Source of the DNA: Rotaria socialis
Taxonomy: Eukaryota; Rotifera; Eurotatoria; Philodinida; Philodinidae
Length of the DNA: 64,000 nt
Assembly (NCBI GenBank): GCA_905331475.1
Contig: CAJNYU010000035.1
Coordinates: 109,867 to 173,866, forward strand
Direction: 5' to 3'
Positions 22,008-34,353 of the stretch are shown here, piece after piece (the first letter of the stretch is position 1; the number at the start of each line of letters is the position of its first letter). The position numbers and the translations under genes were made by a program. The notes beneath the pieces are model-generated. The model had not been told where the DNA came from and did not search any database. It saw only the letters and a list, made by a program, of their open reading frames with translations.

Positions 22008-23829
22008 AATGCTTTTTGCTTTGATAGATGCCAGTTCTATTAATTCTCCATTTCACGGTTCCGTTGGTTGATTATGATGTACAAGAACATAATTGGAATA
22101 AACTTTTAAATTCATTTCATTTACTCTCGGGACCATTAGCTGTAGCTATATTGACAAAAGGTAGATAAAATTTTGAGTTGAGACAGATATATATATATAT
22201 ATATTCTTTATTTTTGTAGTGGGTTTTATGAAAATTGCAAATGTTTTTCCTGTTTGGGCCGCCGTTGCTATTGTTGGAACGATACTTTGTTTCGCATCTT
22301 TAATATTAACTGAATATCATACAAAGCCACGATATCATTCAGTAAGAAGATATTTAAGTGTTCGTAGGAGAATGACTCACATAAGATACTGTTCGTCTAA
22401 ACTGCTGAAGGATACGTTAGAAAAGCGAAAGAAATTTCATATGGAAATCTTTTTGCTCTGAAGTAATTATGTAAGGATAACTTTTATACTCTTATAAGCG
22501 CTTTTGAAGATAGGATTCTGCACAAGTCATAAGCAATTATTTTTGAAAGTCAATTTTGTATGAACGGTTTATTTACCCATTGAGAAAAACTCTATTAATA
22601 AATTTATAGATGTAAAAAATTCTGATCACTCAGAAATCACTTTCATTATCGAGAGTTCTGATTTCTATGTGTTTGGTGCACTGTGGATTTTATTTGTAAA
22701 ATAAATTTATTTACAAAGAAAAATCAAGTAAGAAATCTAGATTCATAGTTCTCTATATAGAAAGAAGTCAATAGCTATACGTTTACTTTTTTCCTGAGAG
22801 TCGCTGATAAATAGCTAAAATCTTGCCCCTTTACTTGTTCACATGCATGGGATCTGATACAATATTGTTGGGAGAAAACCTCAGTCTAGGTTTGAACACC
22901 GGCAACAATCGCGCTTATTATTTAGTCTGAAATGTAATAATTGAATATCACCCCTCCTCTTTTAACAACTATTGAATAATAAAACTTTTTTTTAAGGGTT
23001 TCGCCTTTCTTGGTTTTGCCGTATCTGTCGTATGGATTTATTGTATTGCAAATGAAATTGTAAATTTATTATCAACGTTTGGTATTGTATTTGGTATCAG
23101 TAATACAATTCTTGGTTTAACATTTCTTGCATGGGGAAACAGTTTAAGCGGTAAATAAAACAAGACAATTTTTGTTTAATTTTCTTTTCGTATTGACGAT
23201 CGATATTTTAATAGATTACGTTTCCAATGTTGTTTCTGCTCGGCAAGGCTATCCGAATATGGGCATATCAGCTTGTTATGGTGGCCCACTTTTAAGTACG
23301 TATTAATCGAATTGTCTAAGGGAAAAGTCGAACATGTTCGAACCTATGAAAGCGAAATTTCTTACAGCTCTCAGTTGCTATATGGATTCATCCGCTTTTA
23401 GTAACTTCTATAATTTCGCAAAATTAAGCCCAGTTCGACTCTCCACCGATGATTATTTCCGATGATATTCATGGACTAACAGTCGGCAACAAAAATTATA
23501 AATTCTTTTATTTTAGATTTTCTTATGGGCCTTGGAATTCCATTCACATTTGCGACAATCAAAAATGGTGCACCATTTTCTGTATGTATTAAATAAAATA
23601 TCAAGAAAGTTTTAGTTTTTAAAATCAAATTTTATTTTAGATTGATGTATCTCTATTACAAAATGTCATTGCATATTTTCTTTTCGGAAGTTTAGCTGGA
23701 ACCCTTGTATTTATTCCATTGAATAAATTTTACTATGGTCGTCGATTTGGTTCACTATTGATTCTATACTATGTTGCATTTTTGGTTATCGCTATTCTAA
23801 TTGAAACAAATGTAATCGGTGGGAAATAA
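20824..23829 (+). CDS. SLC8B1: Mitochondrial sodium/lithium/calcium exchanger NCLX
   Basis: This inner-membrane antiporter exports calcium from mitochondria in exchange for Na+ or Li+ (cation/calcium exchanger superfamily). Twelve exons join in frame to 537 residues: 20824-20841, 20898-21047, 21099-21151, 21201-21258, 21317-21428, 21485-21963, 22028-22160, 22220-22341, 22997-23150, 23215-23295, 23517-23581 and 23641-23829. The alpha-1 repeat reads GVTFLAFGNGAPDIFSA (GNGAPD at 101-106). The alpha-2 repeat reads LTFLAWGNSLSDYVSN (GNSLSD at 422-427), followed by ARQGYPNMGISACYGG as in human NCLX. A loop of roughly 100 residues, rich in charged residues, separates the two hydrophobic halves. The N terminus is very short (MTTNIE) before CRDYHNYANNTC; a targeting presequence is not obvious and an unseen 5' exon is possible. 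An acceptor at 20805-20806 precedes the start. The gene converges with casein kinase I. Confidence 0.95.
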
Positions 23830-24790
23830 ACTGAAATCTAGTCGTTTGATTCGCATAAATTATTTTCTATTGTCTTTCACATGCATAATTATGTATTTCG
23901 TTCTTTTCTTCTTCTATAATTGTGTGTTTTGTTTACCTTGATATCTAAAAAACAGAAAAATACTCATGATCAGATGCGTTTGGTTTTTTTGTTAATGAAT
24001 AGAAGTCCGTTTCATTAAGCTGTTGGTTTCATATTGTAATAAAAAGAAAATGAATGATGCTGAAGAAACGAATTTTTTTACCAACCAAGGAAATGATGAT
24101 ATTCTTGTAAAAGAATATCAACGATTTAAAGTTCAGCTTCTTGTGTTGAGTCCACTCAAGAACAACTCCTGATAATATTTTGATAATTTACTTTTTCAGC
24201 TTCATTAACTTTTATTAATTATTTAATTCAATGACCTTCTGTAGTAAAACTATAATTCAAAATACCTGGACGGTGTCGTACAAATAATGAATAAGATGTT
24301 TTTCTCATACTCAAAATTCACAGCTGTTAGTTTTTTCTAATTAAACTTACAGAGAAAATATATATTATTATTATTTTAATACCTTAGAGAGCTCGATCAA
24401 CTGTATATTTAATATATTGCAAGTAGAAAGCAATATTTTGAATAAATCTGATTTTTATAAGGAGAAATTTCAGAGAAAAAATTCATAATGCAATACGACA
24501 ACTACCAGAAATTCATGTAGATATAACAGTAAAATTTAAATACTCTCCTTACGTTTCTTAAACGTTATCATGTTGAAAAGAAAAACAAAATATATATATA
24601 TAGAACATCATTAAAACATGACACTACGTTAAGTGCATCTGAAAATACACAGGTTACATGTGTTGTGTAGACTTCAGAAATTTTCTCCCTCTCATTTGTA
24701 TGCATGGCAAAGGTTGATTGTAATGAAAAAGCATAAAACAGATACTTTTGTATGTCCAGCTAATGAATAGTCTGTAGAAAAACGTAGGAT
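23830..24790. other. 3'-to-3' interval between NCLX and casein kinase I
   Basis: No coding feature is seen. The two convergent genes end here, so the stretch should hold both 3' UTRs. It contains a short TA repeat near 24590. Confidence 0.55.
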
Positions 24791-27772
24791 TTATCTTGGT
24801 TTTTGAACAATCCAATCGTAGATAAAATCCTTTTTAATATTCATTGTTTGATATATTTGTTTAATTAATGAAAATAAATAATAATAATTTGGTTCTTCAG
24901 CGAAACCAAGTTGTCTTGTGTACAATAAAATTTCTTGAAATTCTTTCGGTAAATTTAAACATAAAATTTCGATATGTGTATGAAGTTTAATTTCATAGAC
25001 TTTTTCTTGCTTCTCTTTTTTTGTTTTACATTTAATACCTTGCCATGGTAGACATTTATCTGACCGTGCTAAATATATTAATGTGCATGCGAAAGATTCT
25101 AAATCATCGCGACGTGATTGTTCAATTCCTGCATGTGTACGAAGACTAGCGTAACGTATTGTACCTAAGAAACGCTTCTTATCATTATATTCAATATGTT
25201 GACGCGTCGTTTTATTTAAATAATATTTCGACAAACCAAAATCTATTAAATAGACATTTTCACATTTGGAATTAATGCCCATAGTGAAATTATCTGGTTT
25301 AATACTGAAATTGAAAAAAGAACAATTCGATGCTGAACCGATCGTTTCAATCAACGAAAGAAATTTTCATAAAACGTAAATTAGCTACAGTATTTATGCT
25401 AATAGTCATTTCTTCCTGTATGCGAATTGGACATTTTTCGGAAACTGAAATCTGTGTGTTCCAACGATCCATCGAATTCATCTGACAGGTTTTCATAAAA
25501 TTCACCATGAATATTTTTGCTACTTAAACCAGTAGAGATTCTCTCAAAAGGGTGACATTCAATTCAAACTTGATAACCTTTATTTACTAATCCAGTTGAT
25601 AATTAAATACTCGTAACTATTGTGTTGTTTTCGGTGAATTGCTAATGCAAATATTCATATCTCCGACAATTTTCAAAGGATTATTATTCTTTTATTATTG
25701 GTTACTCATTCGAATGAAACTCATTGTGTTTTATTTTAGAAATAATTTTTTTCAATCAATTATTAAACAGATGTTTTTTACGCTTGTGCTGCTTTGAATT
25801 TGCACTAAGACAAAGGACTTCTTTGTGTTCTTTATTATTATCCTTTGGTCTAACCGAAGACACGTCACATATTTTAGAATCAATCAGATTTTTTTCTCTA
25901 GATTAAACATTATCTTGATTACTATAAAATCGATTTGGTCAATTTTAAATTATCTATTCACGCCATGAAGTTTTTTGTTACTTTAAAACGATTTTAGAAA
26001 ATAGTAAAAATTTTCTCCAGGACCCGTTTGATTGTTTTGCGAGGGAGAATATACATATATATTTATTGTTTTTATTAATAAATATTTTATTCTAATTTCA
26101 AAGGTGAACTTTAAAATATTGTAAGGAGTTAAATTTTATTGTCCGAAAGCAAGGTTACCAAATCTTCTGTTTTGACCAGTGATCTCCTGATTTTTGTAAT
26201 GTGATGATTAGCTGCGTTTTGAACCTATAGCGATTTCCAAGTGAAAAGAACAAATCTATGGAAATGTTAAACTTATATATGGAATGATAGTCGAAATCAA
26301 ATGAGCCATGATTTAGTTGAAGCTGACTTGCAGATTAAAATGAACACTCATTTTTAGCGTTGCCTGATGTCAACCTCGAAAATCCAAAAAATTCCGGAAT
26401 TTGTTTTTCGAAATCTATAAAAAATCGAGAAAAGCTTTGAAAATTCGGAAAAACTTTCAAGATCTGGAATTTTTCCACAAGATGCGGGGATCTGGCAACA
26501 CTGTCTATTTTACTTGACCAGAACTGTATGCTTATCTTTTAAATGAACCAGATCTTTCGAAACATATATTCGATTGTTAGATTTAAGTAGAGTCACATCG
26601 CAGCAGTGTCACGAATTGCTTAGTAAATTGGCTAAGTAGTTTTTACTATGTATTCTAATGAACACGTTTTAATTATCTATTTAAATGAACTTTATGAAAT
26701 CAGCATTCTATTTTCAATTTTAATTGGTCTACAAGGAAAATTTTCAGCATCAATCCCATTATAGGCAAAGAGGTTAGTGCATCTATTAGTGAAAAATTGG
26801 AAGTTATCAGATAAAAATCATCAAATGACTGCTAAATGCCAAAAAAACAACACTTCTGATTTTTCTCCTGATTTAGGAAAAAGAAATCTCCTGAAAAACT
26901 CCTGATTTTTCACAAAAATTCCCAGATTTCTAAAATTTGAATTTAGTAATCCTGTCCGAAAGTATTCTTACATAATTCTTTCAAGAAAAACACCTTACTG
27001 ATAATTTGCATATAAACATAAACAGTGCTTCTCTCATTATTAAAATACCAAAAAAGGTAATTATTTAAAAGGAAAAAGCTATGACTTTTCAGTCCTATAA
27101 TTGTTATAAAAGTAAAAGAGAATTTCTTTTTTTTCTTTGAAATTTCTTGTTAACAAATAATGATAATAAATTTTTAATCTTTCAATTATTAAATTTGTTT
27201 AAAAGAAGAAAAAAAAAGCTCACTCTCGATGTACAACAGATCGACGATGTATATGACATATTCTCTCAAGCATTTGTTCACCAAGTAAAACAACAGTTTT
27301 TATTGTAAATCTTCTATTACAATAATTATATAAATCTTCAATGCTCGGTCCAAGCATTTCAAGTACCATAACATGATAATCATCTATTGTTCCATACCTT
27401 CGATAAATGTAGTAGTAGTATATCATGATGCATCTTCGTTTTAAAGTTCTATTCATCTTACCAATACATTTTCGGCATACCTGCTCCTTCAATAGAACGA
27501 TAGATTTGACTTTCTTTATGCAATTGTGGATGATTGGAAGTTTTCGATTCAAATTTAATGGCAACATTTTCATTCGTTACTAAATTTATCCCTTGATAAA
27601 TACAACCGAAAGAACCTGAACTTATCGGTGATTGTATAGACCATCGATTTTTAATTATTTTCGGAATTGTTTCTTGTTGCTTATGATGATAATCGCTTTG
27701 GGATAATCGATGTTTATCTGATTGAGAAGAAAGCAATTCTGTTATTTGATGATAATGAGATTGTAAACGCAT
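24791..27772 (-). CDS. Casein kinase I family serine/threonine protein kinase
   Basis: CK1 enzymes are monomeric kinases acting in Wnt, Hedgehog, clock and DNA-repair signalling. Three minus-strand exons join in frame to 332 residues: 27462-27772, 27224-27397 and 24791-25304. The glycine loop is SSGSFGCIYQG and the ATP lysine lies in VAIKFES. MVLEMLGPSIEDLYNYC is the CK1 hinge. The catalytic loop VHRDIKPDNF is split by intron 2, inside the HRD aspartate codon. LIDFGLSKYY is the DFG motif. The CK1-specific block GTIRYASLRTHAGIEQSRR, followed by DDLESFACTLIYL, and PWQGIKCKTKKEKQEK replaces the usual APE motif. The C-terminal tail after the lobe is short. The start is the ATG at 27772; the open frame continues upstream only to a non-ATG codon. 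A diverged sequence such as CRHLY... is absent, so the active site looks complete. The subtype (alpha, delta or testis-like) is unresolved. Intron 2 is 1.9 kb. Confidence 0.93.
26151..26955. repeat. MITE-like remnants in intron 2 of casein kinase I
   Basis: Two possible elements are visible. A short one at about 26356-26504 starts AGCGTTGCCTGAT and ends ATCTGGCAACACT, imperfect inverted ends of the GTTGCC type. A wider pair, CAAGGTTACCAAAT near 26151 and ATTTAGTAATCCTG near 26942, is also inverted. Nothing coding lies inside. Both calls rest on short imperfect termini only. Confidence 0.4.
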
Positions 27773-27802
27773 TGAATTGATCAAAATAAAATCGAACAAC
27801 AC

Positions 27803-28646
27803 TGGTGATTTATTTTATTTATTTATGTATTTTTCTTTTCTAGTTATCATAACGAATAGTGTGTGCTTAGAAAAGAAAAACTAAGTCAATTAGTAGTCAA
27901 AACGCGGGTTGATTAGTAATGTAAGACAAATCTATTAGAGACGACAGGAGAATAGGCAAGAAAGAATGATGTGTATAATTTTTGTCTACTAAATTGATGT
28001 TCTCCCGGTTGAATGCAAGCAACAACATACGTATACACATCAGGGACAATCTATAGCGACATTGCCGATAATAGTTCTCCATCTTACATACCAAATGCAA
28101 ACTATTATATTGCATACAAACCGAGATTTGATTGCAACAATCTTTCTATAAGAAAAGATAGGCGTATGAAGTTTTCTGTCTGTCTGTTTGTTATTGCATG
28201 ATAATGATGATGATGATTTTTTGCCTTGCCTTGCCATGTCCTTTTCTTGCCCTGCTATTATCATTTACATTCATTTCATATCACATCATGCTCATCATCG
28301 ACCATCATAATACTAGCAATAAAGCGAATATATAATCGACATTAACAACTCGACGTCAACGTTAATCTTCTACTTCTCTCCCTCTCTATAATTTATTCTA
28401 TCTATTTTTCTTCTCTTTCTCTAATAGCACAAGAATACGAGAGAAATTCAGCAAATCGGATGGCTCGTTTGCTCTATGATTTGGACGAATCGAAATGCAG
28501 AATCGATAGAGAAAGAAAAGAAAGAGATTAATTTTTATTTTTAATATAAACTGTTTCATGATATCAGAGAGCATGCTTCTATCTATATATGCTTCATTTT
28601 TTTCTTAATTCAGATTCGTTGAGGCAAGAAAAAAAGAAATAAAAAT

Positions 28647-28682
<36 letters not shown>

Positions 28683-28879
28683 AAAACTAACATATATAAA
28701 AGCATTAAAACAAAATACGCAGAAGAGCGATTCATTTTTATTTTAGTTATGCGCATGCGCGAGTACTGATTCATTTGTTCTTTAACCTTGGACGTTTTCC
28801 TTTGACTAATTTTGTGTAGATTACTATTAAACAGACGTATATAAACGATTAAACGTGATTTATTATTTTTTATTCCTCA
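27803..28879. other. Divergent promoter region between casein kinase I and ARID3
   Basis: This is about 1.1 kb between two genes transcribed away from each other. It holds a (GA)n tract at about 28654-28678, repeated TGATGA words near 28204 and pyrimidine-rich runs near 28370-28420. Short frames on both strands at 28013-28264 are not supported as genes. Promoters for both flanking genes are expected here. Confidence 0.5.
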
Positions 28880-29351
28880 ATGGAAGTTTTACGTGCTGAA
28901 TCAAATGAATTTCATCATTTAAAAGTATGTATCTAAATAAAAGGAAAAAAACATTCGTTTTCTAAAGAAAAGGAAAATTTTATTTTAATAGAATAATGAT
29001 GGCCCAACAGATGCTTCACCATTATCATCAACAATTGATGACAATGAGGAAGATGATCGTTTTTCTAATGCGAGTACCCACGATGACAAGCCTCCATCAA
29101 CGACTACAACTAAAAATGAAAATGACGATAAAACAAACAATGAAAATAAAGATTCTTTAAATATTTCACCAACAATAAATCGTCCCATATCAACAATTGA
29201 TTATACAAATCATCGTGAACGTCTTGTAAAAGAACTTAAAGATTATGAAGATCGATGGTTGGCACATAGAAATTTTCTTCTATATACGCAATCATTTGCA
29301 ATGAAACCAGAAGATCGTGAACGCTTATTTTCACAATTAAATACGAATAAC

Positions 29352-29395
<44 letters not shown>

Positions 29396-32300
29396 AGAGA
29401 ATTCTCCTTTGCATCAATTACAAATTCAACAACAATTATTTCATCGTTTATCAAAAGAAGAAAGAGATCGTTTCTTAGCAGCTGCTTTATATCAACAGCA
29501 ACAACAACAGCAACAGCAGCAACAGCAACAGCAAAATCCTTACAATTTTCATTCATACCCATGGACAAATCCATCAATTCTTTCTCCAACAGCAAATATT
29601 GTTTCACAAATTCAATCATCTACGGATCATCAACAACCAAAATCACCAAGTTCAGATGACAGTGGAAATCAATCGAATTCTGGTAGTACAACTGAATGGT
29701 AAATAGCGCTGCTTTGTTTGTCATTGCATTAACTATATTTTATTCCGTATCGATTTAGGACTTTTGAAGAACAATTTCGTCAGGTAAATTGATATTTATT
29801 ATCTGATATTTGATTGAGTAGAAATCAATTAGGTTCCGTCTGACTGTTTCTATCTCTATCGAGATCTATCTATTGCTTCTGTTTGCACATCATTTGGATT
29901 GTGTGCATCACTCGCTGTTTCTTTTGTAGAACGAGCGAGTGTTGATAGCTTTGAGGCAATAATTAATTGAAATGTTTCGTATATGTATATATATATATAT
30001 ATCGATTGGGTGCCACAAGAGATGTAACAAAGGCTCGTTCATCTATGCTCTTTTTCATAAGTAGCACTTATCTATTATTGAAGACACACGAGTTAAGAAA
30101 GAAATCAAAAGCACATCTATCTTCTCTTCATCTTGCACAATAATATCATAGGTTAAATATATATAACTATAATAACAATCCATCTAAGGTAGATCAAGGC
30201 AAATAAAGACAAAAGGAAATTTATATATATATATATATTAATCTGAATAAAGAAACGAGCGTCGACCATCTGTATGAATAGACACGCACATATTGCTTAT
30301 TATTTATTCATTAGGTAATTAGAGCAAGAATAAAAGATTGATTATTTAAAATTCTTTCTCAACATTAATACCGAACGAGAAGAAGAATAATAATAATAAA
30401 GAAGAGAATTACTATTATTTTTTTTTGTTGCCATTGTTGATATTCTTACATATCAACATACAAACATTATTTCAGTTGATTAGATCGCAAAATAATTATC
30501 AAGTTGAAGGTTAGAAGCAATGTTATAATGTGTCTGTTTTCATCCTTTTTAGCTAAACAAATTACAATCAGATATTGCGATCGATATAGCTTGACTGACA
30601 GTTCTGCTGGTATTTTTTCTGTTGTTGATCAGGTTTATATAATTATAACGAGGAGCATTGGCCTATTTTTATCCATCAATAAACGTTTATACTTATGCAG
30701 CTGTTCTGTCGCTTGTACCTATCCCATAAGACTAATTTTTTCTTTTCTTTTTTTCGTACTATAATTTTCTTTCGATTAAGGCCAGCCAGTTATTTTTGTG
30801 TTGTCTGATGATGATCAATTTATCGTTTACATTAAAGCAGAAATGAGAATATATATCCATGTCAGTCTCACAAATGTGTATCGACTAATTGCTTTCATAG
30901 AAGAACAAAAAAGAGACAAATTAGCTTGCTCATTTATAAATGCGTATGTGAAGAATCTTTCGATTATTGATGGGCTTATGTGTTTGCTTTATACATATAT
31001 ATATATATATGGATACAAACGAGATGGATCAACAATTAGTGTGTTTCCATTTTTGATTCATTGAAAAACTGCTTGATCATCAAAAGATATATACAGAATG
31101 TCGCAAAGAAACAGCACAGCTCGTGGCAATATCGATTATTTGCTACTAATTGCATTGTTTAGAGGCAGATGGTTGACGAGAAAATAAATGAACATCTTAA
31201 AGAAAAGATTTCTCTTTATGGACTATTCTATTTCACTTAAGATATAAAAATGAGAATTTCCAGCTGCTGTCAATCATCGTTATTATTGAATATAAAATCA
31301 GCTTGAGAAACGAAATATTGTTTTTATATTCCATATCAGTTTTATCCAGTATGTAAGGCACGTATTTGTTTTATAGTCAAAATGAATAAAAAAACGATGA
31401 TTTTTGGCCTTGTTCCCTTTTTTCTTTTTGCTGGCTTCTTATCAAGAAGAAGGTCGGTGAAATTGAGCATAAAGCCGGTCGATCACTTGTGCATGTATAT
31501 CTTGAAAAGCTTCATCGATCACAATTACAAGTTGTAGAGAAGTTAGTCGTTTTTTTCTTCTTTCTTAATAGAGACAAATAAACAAATCTTAGTTGTATAT
31601 ATACACACGCTTGATTAGAATGAGTCTTCGGGAGAAGGAGCAAATTATTGATAAATTTCCTGTCTTCTAGTGCATTAGTCTAATGAAAAAGAGTCGTTCA
31701 TTTTCTTTTTTCTTGTTGTTACTCTAGCTCTATGAATTATCCGACGAACCAAAACGAAAAGAATTTCTCGATGATTTATTTGCATTCATGCAGAAACGTG
31801 GTAAATATTTAATTTCTTAAAAGAAAACAATAGAATTACATTTTCCCTTTCAATTCACGAAAAGGTACTCCTGTTAATCGTATACCTATTATGGCTAAAC
31901 ATGTACTTGATTTATGTAAGCACCCACTTTAAAAATAATATACGATGAATATTTCCTGTAATTAAGATGAATTATTTCGTTTGGTTGTTGGCAAAGGAGG
32001 TTTGGTAGAAGTCATTAACAAGAAATTATGGCGTGAAGTGACGAAAGGTCTTAATTTGCCAAGCTCGATTACTAGTGCTGCATTTACTCTACGTACACAG
32101 TATGTATAAATATTTTTTTCTTTCAAGTGACGACATATATAACGTGTTGGACTAACAAAACCTGATTAACATCACGAGTCTCTGTCTCTCTATCCGTCTT
32201 CGTCTCTCTCTCTCTCTCTCTCTCTTGCTCTCGCTTCCATATGTTGTCTATCATTTATCATATGTCAATGTCTTGAACATATACGATGAGAAATCAATTT

Positions 32301-33276
32301 GTTTATAGTCTAGATTTTTCCATTTTTTTCCTCTGCTGCTGTGTTTAATTGATCATATAGGAGAAGAATATATAATATACTTATGATTGGTTTGTTTTTT
32401 TCTTAAGATATATGAAATATCTCTATCCATATGAATGCGAAAAATTACAATTAAGTTCACCAAGTGAATTACAAGCAGCTATTGGTAAATGTCAAATAGA
32501 AAGCTGTTCAATATTTTCTCATTTATTTATTTTGTTGGATACTAGAAGGAAATCGGCGTGAAGGTCGTCGGCCATCATACACTTTTGAATATTCATCACC
32601 ACCGCAAATAATGCCTCCACCGCCTCCACCAACGACAACAACATCAGCATCAGCAAATTCGTTTCTTGCTAGTCCACTTGCACACAGACCATGTAAGGAA
32701 AAGTGTTTCATAGGGGATTTGCTTTTTCATTGTATTAATATAAATATTTTAGTGGATTCAAATCATGCTGCAATGGCTGCTGCATTGTCTCATCCATTTT
32801 TTCTTGCTGCTGCTGCAGCAGCATCGTCGTCATCATCAGCGTCGTCACGCGATGCTAATGAATCAGCATCTGCATCGTCGCGAATCTCTTCTTATGATGA
32901 TCATCATCATTTAACATCATCATCATCATCATCAACAACAATTAAACGAAGTTTATCACCTTCATTTTCATCGAAACACAGTGATGATACAACAAAAAAA
33001 TTTATTTCAACAATGAATAATCAAATGGTGCATGCGAATTGCTTTACACCTCCGACAACAAACTCTTCGTCTTTACTGTCACATGTTAGCAAGTTGAATA
33101 TAATTGCAAAAGGTAATACGCATATTCATTTAGTTAAATTTACTTTTGTTGTTGTTCTAGACAATAATCTTCAACAACAGTCAAATGAGAAATCGATTCA
33201 ACTTTCCATCGAATTAAATGGAATTGCTTATCAGGGCACATTATATGCAACAACATACACCGGTAGCAAAGAGTGA
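28880..33276 (+). CDS. ARID3-type (dead ringer/retained) transcription factor
   Basis: ARID3 proteins are nuclear AT-rich DNA-binding regulators of development. Ten exons join in frame to 577 residues: 28880-28924, 28992-29698, 29759-29783, 31728-31800, 31866-31916, 31967-32099, 32408-32484, 32546-32692, 32753-33112 and 33161-33276. Residues 1-250 are low complexity, with a poly-Asn tract (AAT repeat, about 29346-29393) and a poly-Gln tract (CAA/CAG, about 29493-29534). The extended ARID spans roughly 250-370 and is strongly conserved: FEEQFRQLYELSDEPKRKE, FMQKRGTPVNRIPIMAKHV, GGLVEVINKKLWREV and SSITSAAFTLRTQYMKYLYP. A proline run, Ala and Ser runs follow. The C terminus IQLSIELNGIAYQGTLYATT matches the REKLES beta-hairpin used for self-association in this family. 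Intron 3 (29784-31727) is the only long one and shows TA repeats but no other feature. Confidence 0.95.
29784..31727. other. Long intron 3 of the ARID3 gene
   Basis: This 1.9-kb intron separates the first ARID codons from the rest. It contains several (TA)n tracts (near 29985, 30220 and 30995) and pyrimidine-rich runs. Frames at 30504-31064 lack family features. No mobile-element ends were recognised. Confidence 0.5.
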
Positions 33277-34353
33277 ACTTTAAGGCATTTCTATGTATGA
33301 GCGCTTTTGAACAATTATTTGCAACATATTTTTTTTCAATAATTCACTTTTCTTCTTTGTTTGTCTTATTTCTCGTTTCGTTTTTTTGTATGGACAAGAT
33401 TAAAACAATGTTTCTTTTGTTTGTGCATATAATTAAATAATTATATGTAATAGCGGATTAGGATTTTTAATGTATGAATCAAACGATAATCGAATAATAT
33501 ATATATATATATATATATAAAACGCAGATGAATGATTGTAAAAAAAGACTCAGTTCTTTAAAAAAAAAACTTTCGAATCAATCAGTTGGAAAGATATTTG
33601 ATTACACGCTGATACATTCTAGTTCTTGATTGATAATTCAAAGTTCAGTGAAGAATAAATTATTTTGAATTACGGTCCCGATCTAGGGAAAAAAACTATT
33701 TTAGGATCTATGCATTTTATATCAAAAGAATTCGTCAATAATTGTTGTTTTGAGTTATTTAGTCGACATTCATGTCACCGAGATTGGAACGACATTTGCT
33801 CTTCCTTAGTCCCTAGTTGAATATATAAATCTTTCTTTGGTCACACAAGCTAAAAAAATAGTAAAATAATTTTAACAGATCTTAATGTAAAATAATTGAC
33901 TCATTGCTATAGCTAAAATTTAACAAAGATTACAAAATGGAAGCCGACCAGTGCAATCGACGTAGTTAAAAAAAATATTTTAAATGTCACTATATAACAC
34001 AATTTATAAATTAGTTGTCTGAGTTTTAATGAATATCATGAACATGCAATTAGACAAATTGTGTTTAACGTTTTTTTCGAATTTATGCTTTTTGGGTTTA
34101 CTTTGCAGTTGTTTTACTTATATAGAACGTTAGATTTAATCTAAAATTCATTGTTCAGAAAAATGAAGCATTACACAGATTAAAATATTTTCGATTTCAA
34201 TAAGACTATTTTTTGTCGGTATTAGTGGTTTCATTATGTAGCGACATCGTACGGAGATATACAATATTCAGCCAATACACCTGTTTCTGTGAATTTTTAA
34301 TGAATCATATGAAATAAAAATTCCCTGCATAATTTTGTTCGTTAAATAAAATA
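33277..34353. other. Interval between ARID3 and the Mx-like GTPase gene
   Basis: No gene is seen. It holds a (TA)n tract at about 33499-33520 and otherwise plain AT-rich sequence. The ARID3 3' end and the GTPase promoter should lie here. Confidence 0.5.

Noticed and set aside
29236..29619. 127-codon minus-strand frame with a poly-Tyr run
   Set aside because: It is the antisense shadow of the AAT and CAA/CAG tracts of the ARID3 gene.
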